Positions 17,684 to 26,056 of a DNA stretch of 63,575 nucleotides are shown piece after piece (positions within the stretch are counted from its first letter, which is position 1; every line of letters begins with the position of its first letter). Where the stretch lies: positions 1 to 63,575 of the forward strand of contig CAIRMR010000017.1 in NCBI GenBank assembly GCA_903879715.1. Direction: 5' to 3'. The stretch comes from an uncultured Bacteroidales bacterium (GTDB lineage: Bacteria; Bacteroidota; Bacteroidia; Bacteroidales; UBA4417). A model generated the notes under the pieces. It had not been told where the DNA came from and did not search any database. It saw nothing but the letters and a program-made list of their open reading frames with translations. The position numbers and the translations under genes are program-made.

Positions 17684-18154
17684 ATGTTACGAAATAGTAT
17701 TGCATTTTCCCTCCTGATGGTGATTGCATTTTCCTGTACAAAAACAGAAACACCGGTTTTTGTAGATTATGGCCCAATCGATAAAATAATAATTGAAGAT
17801 TATTTAAAGGCCCATGATGATACAACCGCGCAATCAACTGCTTCAGGTTTGTATTATATTATTCAAAACCCGGGCGGAAGTATTCATCCTTCTACAAGAT
17901 CTATTGTATCCGTTAATTATGATGGATACCTGACCGACAATACTCATTTTGGTGCTTCTACTCCCGGTACACCTTATACGAGTAATCTTAGCTATTTGAT
18001 TGCCGGTTGGCAGGAAGGGTTGAAGTTAATAGGAGCCGGAGGCAAAATCACTCTTTTTTGTCCCTCCAATTTGGGATATGGAGCAAGCTCTGTTGGTTCA
18101 ATTCCCGCCCATTCGGTATTAATATTTGACATTGAACTGGTCAGTTTTGAATGA
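17684..18154 (+). CDS. FKBP-type peptidyl-prolyl isomerase lipoprotein (copy 1)
   Basis: About 156 residues from the ATG at 17684. The lipoprotein signal peptide is LLMVIAFSC, giving an acylated Cys just after the hydrophobic stretch, so the protein is anchored in the envelope. The body is an FKBP domain: SGLYYIIQNPGG, VSVNYDGYLTD, the LIAGWQEGLKLIGAGGKITLF block, SNLGYGAS and IPAHSVLIFDIELV. It should catalyse prolyl cis-trans isomerisation in periplasmic protein folding. The frame is open to 17576, but the -7 box lies within that extension. It is a tandem paralogue of the next gene, promoter region included. Confidence 0.9.
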   Translation: MLRNSIAFSLLMVIAFSCTKTETPVFVDYGPIDKIIIEDYLKAHDDTTAQSTASGLYYIIQNPGGSIHPSTRSIVSVNYDGYLTDNTHFGASTPGTPYTSNLSYLIAGWQEGLKLIGAGGKITLFCPSNLGYGASSVGSIPAHSVLIFDIELVSFE

Positions 18155-18336
18155 GACTATATCCGATAACGGAAACAATTAATTCCTGGTTTTGCCAGCC
18201 CGGCAAAAATGCTACAGGATATTGATTCCCGCAGGATCGTTTTATCAAATAAATGGAGCTGAAATAGTTGAATATTTTTCTAATGTTAAAATTTATCAAA
18301 ATTTCTAATGTTAAAAATCTGTATGCTTCAAAGCTG

Positions 18337-18344
18337 TAACTTTG
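18337..18344 (+). promoter_or_regulatory. -7 box of second FKBP lipoprotein gene
   Basis: TAACTTTG in the context AAAGCTGTAACTTTGTAGCGAAAA, 22 bases before the ATG at 18367. It is nearly the same as the context upstream of the first copy, showing that the duplication included the promoter. Confidence 0.65.
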
Positions 18345-18366
18345 TAGCGAAAAGATACCTTAAAAC

Positions 18367-18840
18367 ATGATCCGTAAATTTATTGCATTTTCCCTTCTGT
18401 TAGTTATTTCCATCTCCTGTACGCAAGAGGATGTCGTTGATTATGGTCCTATTGACAAAAAAATAATCGAAACTTATTTGACCGATCATAGCCTTACTGC
18501 GCAATCTACTGCTTCCGGACTATATTATATAATCGAAAATCCGGGAGGTGTCAATCACCCGAATATAAATTCAAAAGTTTCCGTCAATTACCAGGGGTTT
18601 CTCATAACTGGAGCAATGTTTGACTCATATTATGTTCAAGGACAGCCCTATACAAATGCTCTCAGCAGTTTAGTGCTGGGATGGCAGGAAGGCTTGCCGT
18701 TAATAGGAGTTGGCGGCAAAATAAAACTTTTTGTTCCGTCATCTTTAGGATATGGTTCCAACGAAATTATATCAAATTACGCAACAATCCCAGCCAACTC
18801 GGTTTTAATATTTAATGTAGAACTGGTCGAATTTTATTAA
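18367..18840 (+). CDS. FKBP-type peptidyl-prolyl isomerase lipoprotein (copy 2)
   Basis: 157 residues with lipobox LLVISISC, then a VDYGPIDKKIIETYL segment almost identical to that in copy 1, then an FKBP domain (SGLYYIIENPGG, VSVNYQGFL, LVLGWQEGLPLIGVGGKIKLF, SSLGYGSNE, IPANSVLIFNVELV). It is about 60 percent identical to copy 1 by eye and follows it after 212 bases in the same direction. The recX gene starts 4 bases after its stop, so copy 2 and recX are probably cotranscribed. Confidence 0.9.
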   Translation: MIRKFIAFSLLLVISISCTQEDVVDYGPIDKKIIETYLTDHSLTAQSTASGLYYIIENPGGVNHPNINSKVSVNYQGFLITGAMFDSYYVQGQPYTNALSSLVLGWQEGLPLIGVGGKIKLFVPSSLGYGSNEIISNYATIPANSVLIFNVELVEFY

Positions 18841-18844
18841 AACT

Positions 18845-19330
18845 ATGTCCGGTCACAGTAGCGGCAAAGAACTTGATTTCGGCCAGGCATACAGAAAAGC
18901 AGCTGATTATTGTGTGATCCAGGATCGTTGCATCGGCGAAATGCAACTGAAATTTATCAGTTGGGGAATTGACAGGAGTTTTACACCCAAAATTATCAGC
19001 AAGCTGATTGAAGAAGGTTTCATAGATGAAAAGAGGTTTGCTTTAAATTATGCCGGTGGCAAATTCAGGATAAACGGGTGGGGCAGGTTAAAAATAGCCG
19101 CCAGCCTCAGGGCCAGAAATATTCCGGCTCCGTTGATTCAACAGGCGCTCTCCTCTATTCAAATTGACGAGTATACTTCATTTCTAAATACATTACTTCA
19201 AAAAAAGCTCCGGCAACTGGGTGGAGATACACATCAGAACCGACAAAAGGCAGCTTTTTTCGCAGCATCGCGAGGTTTTGAACAAGGACTTATTACCGCA
19301 CAATTACATGGCATTGACATATTTGAATAA
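18845..19330 (+). CDS. recX: Regulatory protein RecX
   Basis: A 161-residue cytoplasmic protein of three helical repeats. RecX binds RecA filaments and inhibits their extension. Family signatures are RCIGEMQLKFISWGI, IISKLIEEGFIDEKRFALNYA and KFRINGWGRLKIAASLR, followed by IPAPLIQQALS. The length is normal. It starts 4 bases after the second FKBP gene. recA is not in the window. dinD, whose E. coli product also modulates RecA, lies 1.9 kb downstream. Confidence 0.9.
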   Translation: MSGHSSGKELDFGQAYRKAADYCVIQDRCIGEMQLKFISWGIDRSFTPKIISKLIEEGFIDEKRFALNYAGGKFRINGWGRLKIAASLRARNIPAPLIQQALSSIQIDEYTSFLNTLLQKKLRQLGGDTHQNRQKAAFFAASRGFEQGLITAQLHGIDIFE

Positions 19331-19368
19331 GAAATTGGTTTTATTTAAGGAGATCTCAGAAAATTAAT

Positions 19369-19480
19369 TGTGCATTCTGCGCTGTGCATTGTGCTAAGTA
19401 TATCTGATCTGAACTACTTTAATATTCAGCCAAAACACAACGCATATTTTGCTAAGCACAAAGCACTGTGCACTAGGCAT
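19369..19480. repeat. Palindromic word-repeat element between recX and prfB
   Basis: The left arm (19369-19398) contains GTGCATTCTGCGCTGTGCATTGTGCTAAG as tandem GTGCATT words. The right arm (19451-19480) contains the inverse words (GCTAAGCACAAAGCAC, TGTGCACTAGGCAT). The arms are about 30 bases and imperfect, separated by 52 A+T-rich bases. The architecture is the same as the lipA-lipB element, with different words. Confidence 0.6.
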
Positions 19481-19530
19481 AAAAAAGTTTATTTAACACC
19501 ATATTAACGACACTAAATTCACCCAATCCT

Positions 19531-20626
19531 ATGATTACCAACGAATCACTAAAAGAACTATCAAAGCGGCTCGAAGCGCTGAGGAGGTTCCTTTGACGTG
19601 GATACCAAGCTTGAACTCATCGCCGAAGAAGAAAAATTAACTGAAGCTCCCGGTTTTTGGAACGACCCGAAAAAAGCTGAGCTTGTCCTCAAAGCCATTC
19701 AGGAAAAGAAAAGCTGGACCAACGCATTTACCAATGCGGAGGTATCGTTAGCTGATTTACAGGTTTTACAGGAGTTTTTCCAGGCGGGCGAAGCTACTGA
19801 ATTGGAAGTAGAAGAAAGTGTTACCAACACTGAAAAGTTATTCGACGACCTTGAATTCCGCAACATGCTCAGCAATGAGGAAGATGGCCTCAGCGCTATC
19901 CTTCAGATCAATTCAGGCGCCGGCGGAACCGAAAGCCAGGATTGGGCACAGATGCTGATGCGCATGTATATCCGCTATGCCGAGCGTAATAATTTTAAAG
20001 TCCGCGAACTGGATTTAAACGAAGGAGATGGTGCCGGGATCAAATCAGTTTCCATCGAAATTGAAGGTGATCATGCTTTCGGTTACCTGAAAGGCGAAAA
20101 CGGCGTTCACCGTTTGGTTCGCCTCTCCCCTTTCGACTCGGCCAACCGCCGCCATACTTCTTTTGCATCCGTGTATGTTTATCCGGTTGTGGATGACAAT
20201 ATTGATATTCAGATCAGCGCTGCTGATATCAGCTGGGATACCTTCCGCAGCAGCGGTCCCGGCGGACAAAATGTGAACAAAGTAGAAACAGCAGTACGTC
20301 TTTACCATGCGCCTTCGGGAATTGTGGTAGAATGCCAGGTAACCCGTTCGCAACAGCAAAACCGGGATAAAGCCATACAGATGCTTAAGTCGCAGTTATA
20401 CGAAATCGAACTGAGGAAGAAAAAAGAAGCACAGGCTGAAATTGAAGGCAACAAGAAAAAGATAGAATGGGGATCGCAAATCCGCAACTATGTACTTCAT
20501 CCTTACAAAATGGTAAAGGACATACGTACCGGCCACGAAACTTCAAATGCTTACGAAGTGCTTGATGGCGACCTGAATGATTTCATCAAAGCCTACCTGA
20601 TGGAATTTGGCAGGGATGATTCGTAA
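19531..20626 (+). CDS. prfB: Peptide chain release factor 2 (programmed +1 frameshift)
   Basis: A 364-residue release factor reading UAA and UGA stops. Translation starts at ATG 19531 and runs 21 codons to CTT, then meets an in-frame TGA at 19594-19596. A +1 shift continues in the frame GAC GTG GAT to the TAA ending at 20626. The body shows [16 protein letters not shown] (the SPF stop-codon recognition motif) and [15 protein letters not shown] (the GGQ motif that triggers peptide release). Total length equals the E. coli protein within one residue. A simple gene caller would start at GTG 19598 and lose the first 22 residues. A strong hairpin follows the gene. Confidence 0.96.
19582..19597 (+). 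promoter_or_regulatory. prfB programmed +1 frameshift site
   Basis: An internal Shine-Dalgarno-like AGGAGG (19582-19587) is followed by a 3-base spacer TTC, then CTT TGA C (19591-19597). This matches the E. coli prfB arrangement of an SD-like element three bases before CUU UGA C. When RF2 is scarce, the slow UGA stop allows a slip to the +1 frame, so RF2 controls its own synthesis. Confidence 0.95.
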
Positions 20627-20656
20627 ATAAAACAACGACTATTCTGGAATAAAACA

Positions 20657-20698
20657 CAGGAATACTTTGAATCATTGAAAAAGTTCAAAGAATTCCTG
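20657..20698 (+). terminator. prfB terminator hairpin
   Basis: CAGGAATACTTTGAA (20657-20671) pairs with TTCAAAGAATTCCTG (20684-20698) over 15 positions with a single A/A mismatch, followed by TTTCTGTTT. It lies 30 bases after the prfB stop. Confidence 0.75.
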
Positions 20699-20781
20699 TT
20701 TCTGTTTATAGCGTGCCCTCATTGTGAAAAAAGTTCAAAAATACTATTCCTGACATATTCATTTATGCATCTGATTTTTTC

Positions 20782-20789
20782 TATCTTTG
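20782..20789 (+). promoter_or_regulatory. -7 box of ArsC-family gene
   Basis: TATCTTTG matches TAnnTTTG and lies 33 bases before the ATG at 20823. It overlaps the alternative upstream ATG at 20787, which is thereby disfavoured. Confidence 0.6.
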
Positions 20790-20822
20790 AATGGTAATCA
20801 ACCCTTTCTTGAAAATATTCCT

Positions 20823-21164
20823 ATGATAACTATTTACCACAACCCCAAATGCCGCAAATCGCGGGAAGGACTTCAGTACCTTCAGGATAAAGGCCTGGAA
20901 TACACTGTTGTAGAATACATCAGAAATCCATTTACCCGTGAACAGTTTAATGAATTACTGATGAAACTCAATATGAAGCCTGAACAAATTGTTCGTACAC
21001 AGGAAGATGAGTATAAAGGAAAATTAAAAGGCAAGCATTTTACCGACGAAGAATGGATTACAATCCTGCTCGAAAACCCCAAATTGATCCAACGGCCAAT
21101 AGTGGCAAAAAACCATAAAGCAGTGCTGGGGCAGCCGGTGGAGGAGATTGACAGGTTACTGTGA
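20823..21164 (+). CDS. arsC: ArsC-family reductase (arsenate reductase, glutaredoxin type)
   Basis: 113 residues from the ATG at 20823. The thioredoxin-fold active site is YHNPKCRKSREGL with catalytic Cys10. Later arginine-containing motifs are VEYIRNPF, IVRTQE and LIQRPIVAKN. The last is the hallmark RPI loop of TIGR00014-type arsenate reductases, which use glutaredoxin or glutathione to reduce arsenate to arsenite. Bacteroidota relatives may instead be Spx/YfgD-like proteins without arsenic function, so the substrate is uncertain. It is not in an ars operon; the ArsM-like gene is 3.5 kb away on the other strand. Confidence 0.8.
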   Translation: MITIYHNPKCRKSREGLQYLQDKGLEYTVVEYIRNPFTREQFNELLMKLNMKPEQIVRTQEDEYKGKLKGKHFTDEEWITILLENPKLIQRPIVAKNHKAVLGQPVEEIDRLL

Positions 21165-21209
21165 GGATTGGGGTAGAAATAAAAATACACTAAATCATAG
21201 TTCAAACAA

Positions 21210-22046
21210 ATGAGCAATTTAAAAGCCATAGAATACAAATCCTTTGAGGCAATAAAGCATCTTGCGGATGATGGCACAGAGTTTTGGCATGCCCGTGAAC
21301 TTGCCTCAGTGCTTGAATATGTGCAATGGCGAAATTTCGCAAAAGTATTAGACCGCGCTGAACTAGCCTGTAAAAACATTGGTTATGAGATAGTTGATCA
21401 TTTTGCTGAGGTCAGCAAAATCGTAGAAGCTGGTGCTACATCAAAATCAATTATTGATTTTAAACTCACCCGCTATGCTTGTTACTTAATTGTTCAGAAT
21501 GGCGATACACGTAAAGAAGTAATTGCTTTGGGGCAAACGTATTTTGCCATTCAAACCCGCCGGCAGGAAGTAGCTGACTATTTCAACCAACTGGACGAAG
21601 ACAATAAACGCCTTGTAATCCGGGGTGATATCAAACAATGGAATCAAATGCTTGCAGAAGCTGCACATAATGCAGGCGTCATCAGTAATGAAGAGTCTGC
21701 AGCTTTCCAGAATGCCGGATATATGGGTCTATATGGCGGTATGAAGGTGGAGGATATTCATAAGAAGAAAAGTCTCAGGAAAAATGAAAAGATACTTGAC
21801 TTTATGAGTAGTACCAAATTAATCGCAAATTTGTTCAGAATATCTCAGACGGAAGAAAAACTAAAAAAAGATAACGCATCAACCTCAGATGCTGCCAACG
21901 AAATACATTTTATAGTTGGACGCGAGGTACGTGGAACTATAAAGCGGGTTGGAGGTACCATGCCGGAAGATTTGCCAGTTCCAAATAAAAGTATCAGTTA
22001 TGCTGAACAGGAACAGTTGAAAAGACTGAAAAAAAAATCCAAATAA
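21210..22046 (+). CDS. dinD: DNA damage-inducible protein D (DinD)
   Basis: A 278-residue protein of the DinD family, whose E. coli member is SOS-induced and disassembles RecA filaments. Family features are GTEFWHARELASVLEYVQWRNF, a BRO-N-like N-terminal part, DFKLTRYACYLIVQNGD and the helical segment YFAIQTRRQEVADYF, followed by AGYMGLYGGM and the C-terminal ILDFMSSTKLIANLFRISQTEEKL with NEIHFIVGREVR. The length matches the family. It lies 45 bases after the ArsC-family gene. No SOS box was recognised upstream. In Bacteroidota such genes are scattered and often laterally acquired. Confidence 0.9.
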   Translation: MSNLKAIEYKSFEAIKHLADDGTEFWHARELASVLEYVQWRNFAKVLDRAELACKNIGYEIVDHFAEVSKIVEAGATSKSIIDFKLTRYACYLIVQNGDTRKEVIALGQTYFAIQTRRQEVADYFNQLDEDNKRLVIRGDIKQWNQMLAEAAHNAGVISNEESAAFQNAGYMGLYGGMKVEDIHKKKSLRKNEKILDFMSSTKLIANLFRISQTEEKLKKDNASTSDAANEIHFIVGREVRGTIKRVGGTMPEDLPVPNKSISYAEQEQLKRLKKKSK

Positions 22047-22074
22047 ATTAATGCTGGATGAGTAATAAAAAGGC

Positions 22075-22320
22075 ATTCGATAGCCATTCAATAGTTGTTT
22101 GGGGTAGGGATTAGGGTTTGGGAGAATGAAGCCATTCAGTAGTCATGCAGTAGTCATTCAATTGTTGAGGATTGAGTTTTTTAAGTAGTGGAGTTTTAGT
22201 AGTTGTCATACAATGGTCATTCAGTTGTTGAGGAACGAGGATTTTGAGAATATGAGTTTTCACAGTTGTCATTCGGTGGTCATTTGGTAGTTATTCAGTT
22301 GCTGTGAGGAATAGGGAATT
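22075..22320 (+). repeat. Left array of degenerate ~63-bp repeats flanking the four-helix-bundle gene
   Basis: Roughly four units with a 63-base period, with corresponding positions at about 22075, 22138, 22201 and 22264. A clear unit starts AGTTGTCATACAATGGTCAT, then TCAGTTGTTGAGGA, then GGATTTTGAGAA. The words are those of the right-hand array (22733-23375) read on the opposite strand. The units differ from each other more than those in the right array. Confidence 0.8.
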
Positions 22321-22376
22321 AGATTCGTTTAATGGCTGGAATAAAATAAATTGAAATAAAAAACAATTTGGACAGT

Positions 22377-22745
22377 ATGGATATTGAGGATTTACGTGTT
22401 TATCAACTGGCAATGCACCTGGCTGAAAAAGTCTGGGAGATTGTTATAAAATGGGACTCGTTCGCAAAATATTCTATTGGCAAACAATACACCGAAGCTG
22501 CTGATTCAATTGGCTCAAATATAAGTGAAGGATTCGGGAGATTTCATTTCAAAGATTCTAAAAACTTCCTCTACTACTCGCGTGGTTCACTTTACGAAAC
22601 CAGAACCTGGACTACAAAAGCACATAACAGAAAATTAATCACAGAAGAAGAATACAAAGAATTATTGGCAGAAATTCACGACTTGGGCATAAAACTAAAT
22701 AATTATATCAACACTATCGGCAAAACCCCCGGTAACCACCAATGA
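22377..22745 (+). CDS. Four-helix-bundle protein (S23/IVP family)
   Basis: 122 residues from the ATG at 22377; the open frame includes a TTG at 22368. Family hallmarks are EDLRVYQLAMHLAEKVWEIV, YTEAADSIGSNISEGFGR, FLYYSRGSLYETRTW and ELLAEIHDLGIKLNNYI. The family includes proteins encoded in 23S rRNA intervening sequences and resembles the Avd accessory protein of diversity-generating retroelements. It is thought to bind nucleic acid, and its cellular role is unknown. The gene is enclosed by inverted arrays of the same ~64-bp repeat. Its last codons and stop (GNHQ) are made of repeat words (AACCACCAATGACTACTGAA), so the right array begins inside the coding 3' end. Confidence 0.88.
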   Translation: MDIEDLRVYQLAMHLAEKVWEIVIKWDSFAKYSIGKQYTEAADSIGSNISEGFGRFHFKDSKNFLYYSRGSLYETRTWTTKAHNRKLITEEEYKELLAEIHDLGIKLNNYINTIGKTPGNHQ

Positions 22746-23375
22746 CTACTGAATGACAACCGAATGATATGTATTTTTGCGTACTCTTCTTGACCCTCTG
22801 CTCAACAACAATTGAATAACCACTGAATGACAACCCAAATAACTCAAGCATCTCAAAACTCCCGTCCAACAACAACTGAATAACCACTGAATGACAACCC
22901 AAATAACTCAAGCATCTCAAAACTCCCGTCCAACAACAATTGAATAACCACTGAATGACAACCCAAATAACTCAAGCATCTCAAAACTCCCGTCCAACAA
23001 CAATTGAATGACCACTGAATGACAACCCAAATAACTCAAGCATCTCAAAACTCCCGTCCAACAACAACTGAATGACCATCGAATGACAACTAAAATAACC
23101 TAATCTTCTCAAAACTCCCGTCCAACAACAATTGAATGACCACTGAATGACAACCCAAATAACTCAAGCATCTCAAAACTCCCGTCCAACAACAACTGAA
23201 TAACCATCGAATGACAACTAAAATAACCTAAGCATCTCAAAACTCCCGTCCAACAGCAACTGAATGACCATCGAATGACAACTAAAATAACCTAATCATC
23301 TCAAAACTCCCGTCCAACAACAACTGAATGACAACTAAATCATCTTAATAACCCAATCATCTCAAATACCTCCAA
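22733..23375 (-). repeat. Right array of ~64-bp tandem repeats
   Basis: An anchor word CCCGT recurs at 22861, 22925, 22989, 23053, 23117, 23181, 23245 and 23309, exactly 64 bases apart each time. With the flanking partial units this gives about nine to ten copies. On the plus strand a unit reads CCAACAACAACTGAATAACC, then ACTGAATGACAACCC, then AAATAACTCAAGCATCTCAA, then AACTCCCGT. Copies differ by a few substitutions (for example CAACTAAAATAACC variants). There are no unique spacers, so this is not a CRISPR. Read on the minus strand the units match the left array. The fumC start codon lies directly after the array. Confidence 0.92.
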
Positions 23376-23377
23376 CA

Positions 23378-24763
23378 ATGAAATACCGCATCGAAAAAGA
23401 CACCATGGGACCCGTTGAGGTTCCTGCCGATAAATACTGGGGCGCTCAAACCCAGCGTTCGAAAGATAACTTCCGTATCGGCGACGGGCATATGCCACTC
23501 GAAATCATCAGGGCATTTGCCATACTGAAAAAAGCAGCTGCACTTACCAACCGCGACCTGGGTGTTCTTGCAGCTGAGAAATGTGACCTGATCGGAAAAG
23601 TCTGTGACGAGATTTCAGCAGGCAAACTCGATGATCAGTTTCCACTTGTAGTTTGGCAAACCGGTTCAGGTACGCAGAGCAATATGAATGTGAACGAAGT
23701 TGTAAGCAACCGGGCACATATACTTGCCGGCGGAGTGCTGGGCGAAGGCAAAAGTCCGCTTCATCCTAACGATGATGTAAATAAATCACAGAGCAGTAAC
23801 GACACTTTTCCGACTGCCATGTCGATAGCCGCTTATAAAATGCTGATTGAGGTAACGCTTCCCGGCGTTCAGAAGCTCCGCGATACTTTAGCCGCTAAAT
23901 CTGAAGAGTTTAGTAAAATTGTAAAGATCGGCCGCACCCATTTAATGGATGCAACTCCACTTACTCTTGGACAGGAGTTTTCAGGATATGTCTCGCAATT
24001 GGATCATGGGATGAGAGCTATAAAAAATACGCTTCCTCACCTTGCTGAACTTGCATTAGGCGGTACTGCTGTAGGAACAGGGATCAACACTCCAAAAGGC
24101 TATGATGTGAAAGTAGCAGAACATATTGCATCTCTTACCGGTTTGCCGTTTGTGACTGCCGAAAATAAATTTGAAGCCCTTTCGAGCCACGACAATATTG
24201 TTGAAGCTTCGGGTGCTCTCAAAACCATAGCCACCAGCCTGATGCATATTTCAAGCAATATTCGTTTGCTGGCTTCGGGACCGCGCTGCGGCATAGGTGA
24301 ATTGCATCTCCCAGAGAACGAACCAGGATCATCCATTATGCCTGGAAAAGTAAATCCGACTCAAAACGAATCTCTCACCATGGTTTGTGTGCAGGCAATC
24401 GGATGTGATGCTGCTATCACGGTTGCTAACACACATGGTCACTTTCAGCTGAATGTCTTCAAACCGGTAATCATTTATAACTTCCTGATGGCAGCGCGAC
24501 TGATCGGCGACGCTTGTGTTTCGTTCAACGAAAATTGCGCTGTTGGCATCGAAGCAAACCTTGCCTTTATCGGCAAAAACCTTGAAAACTCGCTGATGCT
24601 CGTAACGGCTTTGAATACGCATATCGGGTACGAAAATGCGGCTAAAATCGCCAAGAAAGCACATCACGAAGGAACTACTCTCCGCGAGGCAGCCATGGCG
24701 TTGGGTTTGGTGACCGATGAACAGTTTACGGAATGGGTCGATCCATCGAAAATGATTGGATAA
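23378..24763 (+). CDS. fumC: Class II fumarate hydratase
   Basis: A 461-residue cytoplasmic enzyme of the fumarase/aspartase superfamily that interconverts fumarate and malate in the TCA cycle. Markers are the start [24 protein letters not shown], given here as its key blocks MGPVEVP and YWGAQTQRS, then [45 protein letters not shown], and the signature [13 protein letters not shown] with the catalytic serine loop. Length is standard. The ATG is 3 bases after the 64-bp repeat array and no TAnnTTTG box is visible close upstream, so its transcript must pass through repeat DNA or start within it. A terminator lies at 24943-24979. Confidence 0.95.
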   Translation: MKYRIEKDTMGPVEVPADKYWGAQTQRSKDNFRIGDGHMPLEIIRAFAILKKAAALTNRDLGVLAAEKCDLIGKVCDEISAGKLDDQFPLVVWQTGSGTQSNMNVNEVVSNRAHILAGGVLGEGKSPLHPNDDVNKSQSSNDTFPTAMSIAAYKMLIEVTLPGVQKLRDTLAAKSEEFSKIVKIGRTHLMDATPLTLGQEFSGYVSQLDHGMRAIKNTLPHLAELALGGTAVGTGINTPKGYDVKVAEHIASLTGLPFVTAENKFEALSSHDNIVEASGALKTIATSLMHISSNIRLLASGPRCGIGELHLPENEPGSSIMPGKVNPTQNESLTMVCVQAIGCDAAITVANTHGHFQLNVFKPVIIYNFLMAARLIGDACVSFNENCAVGIEANLAFIGKNLENSLMLVTALNTHIGYENAAKIAKKAHHEGTTLREAAMALGLVTDEQFTEWVDPSKMIG

Positions 24764-24805
24764 TCGTAACTTATTCTTTGTTAAATCAAAATTGGATATT
24801 ATGAA

Positions 24806-24903
24806 TCGATAAACAATGAAAAACATATAACATGTAATGAAAAATCACGAAGTTGAATCCCTTACATACTTTTACATTTAATGTTTTGTGTTTACTGTTT
24901 TTA
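24806..24903. repeat. Weak palindromic word-repeat element after fumC
   Basis: The left part (GATAAACAATGAAAAACA, ACATGTAATGAAAA) and the right part (TTACATACTTTTACATTTAA, TGTTTTGTGTTTACTGTTTT) share words in inverted order, as in the other word-repeat palindromes. Low complexity makes chance similarity possible. Confidence 0.35.
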
Positions 24904-24942
24904 ATTGTTTTTTGAAACATTCTGTTCAGATAAATCCATCAT

Positions 24943-24979
24943 AAAGCCCTCTGCTGATTAATTTCTCCGGGGGCTTTTT
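24943..24979 (+). terminator. fumC terminator
   Basis: AAAGCCC (24943-24949) pairs with GGGCTTT (24971-24977), with T-rich sequence continuing (TTTTTC). It is a typical Bacteroidota AAAGCCC...GGGGGCTTTTT terminator about 180 bases after fumC and before the corA promoter. Confidence 0.75.
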
Positions 24980-25037
24980 CTTTAACAAGTTTTGGCATTC
25001 CGACAGGTAAAAAATTCTTTTGCCAAAGAAATTGGTT

Positions 25038-25045
25038 TACCTTTG
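25038..25045 (+). promoter_or_regulatory. corA -7 box
   Basis: TACCTTTG, a perfect TAnnTTTG match, 70 bases before the ATG at 25116 and after the fumC terminator. Confidence 0.6.
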
Positions 25046-25115
25046 CACCTCATTTCAAAACAAACGCAGGAATGTAAAATTCATCTTTACTTACGATCAT
25101 AAATAAGGGCAACCT

Positions 25116-26024
25116 ATGATTCAGACTATAAAAATAGGCACGATTAAGTGGCATTATATTGAAGATCCGTCCGATGAGGATCTGGGATTCCTGAAAGACA
25201 ACTTTCACTTCCACCCACTCGATATTGAAGACTGCCGGAGTGTGAATCAGCGACCTAAGATCGACGTTTACGATGATTATTATTTTCTTATCCTGCATTT
25301 CCCTCATTACGACCGCTGGAACCGTTTCCTGAAAACCAAAGAAGTAAAAATCTTCTGGGGCGAAGGGTATGTTATAACTATTGGAAAACCGCATTGGGTA
25401 GTCAGCAGCCTGTTCAACAGCGCAAAGGAAATGAACGACCCTTATGAAATTCTCCAGGCTGGTACTTCCGATGCTTTGCTGTATAAAATCCTGGAAAAAC
25501 TGATGCAGGAAACGCTGTCGCTGATCAGCAAATTAGGAATTGAACTCGAATTGATAAACCGGGAGCTTTTTGGCAAAAAAGCAGAAAAGACTATCGAGCG
25601 TATTTCTCTTACCCGGCGGAATATGATCTTGTTAAATACCATCTTCAAACCACAGCTCAGGCTTTTCCAGAAATTCGAATCCGGCCAGATTGAAGGGTAC
25701 GCCGAAAACATGGAAGAATACTGGGGAAATATCCTCGACTATTACCAGAAAATGTGGGATATGATCGAGGATTACGAAGAACTGATCGAAGGTCTCTCGA
25801 AAACATTCGACTCCATGCAGACCAACCGCAGCAACGAGATCATGAAAGCCCTTACACTTATATCCTCAATTTTACTCCCTCTTACATTTATCGCGAGCCT
25901 TTACGGGATGAATGTAAAACTGCCGTTTATGAATCACGAGTATACGTTTTGGGCACTTATGATAAGCATGCTGTTGATTTCCGGGGGATTTATCTTCTTG
26001 TTCAAGAGAAAAAGATGGATGTAA
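25116..26024 (+). CDS. corA: CorA family divalent metal ion transporter
   Basis: A 302-residue inner-membrane protein. The soluble N-terminal domain (FHFHPLDIEDCRS, then PKIDVYDDYYFLILHFP) is followed by a long stalk helix and two C-terminal membrane segments. The first membrane segment ends in the invariant YGMN signature, and the protein ends FLFKRKRWM with the basic residues expected inside the cell. CorA forms a homopentamer carrying Mg2+ (or Co2+/Ni2+). Length is normal. The next gene starts 32 bases downstream and may be cotranscribed. Confidence 0.92.
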   Translation: MIQTIKIGTIKWHYIEDPSDEDLGFLKDNFHFHPLDIEDCRSVNQRPKIDVYDDYYFLILHFPHYDRWNRFLKTKEVKIFWGEGYVITIGKPHWVVSSLFNSAKEMNDPYEILQAGTSDALLYKILEKLMQETLSLISKLGIELELINRELFGKKAEKTIERISLTRRNMILLNTIFKPQLRLFQKFESGQIEGYAENMEEYWGNILDYYQKMWDMIEDYEELIEGLSKTFDSMQTNRSNEIMKALTLISSILLPLTFIASLYGMNVKLPFMNHEYTFWALMISMLLISGGFIFLFKRKRWM

Positions 26025-26056
26025 GGTGTTGATTTTAAATAGCATCAAGTTTTAAT

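Noticed and set aside
16514-21164. An arsenic-resistance operon
   Set aside because: The ArsM-like and ArsC-family genes are 3.5 kb apart on opposite strands with unrelated genes between, and no arsR or efflux gene is present.
22733-23375. CRISPR array
   Set aside because: The whole 64-bp unit is conserved from copy to copy with no unique spacers, and no cas genes are present.
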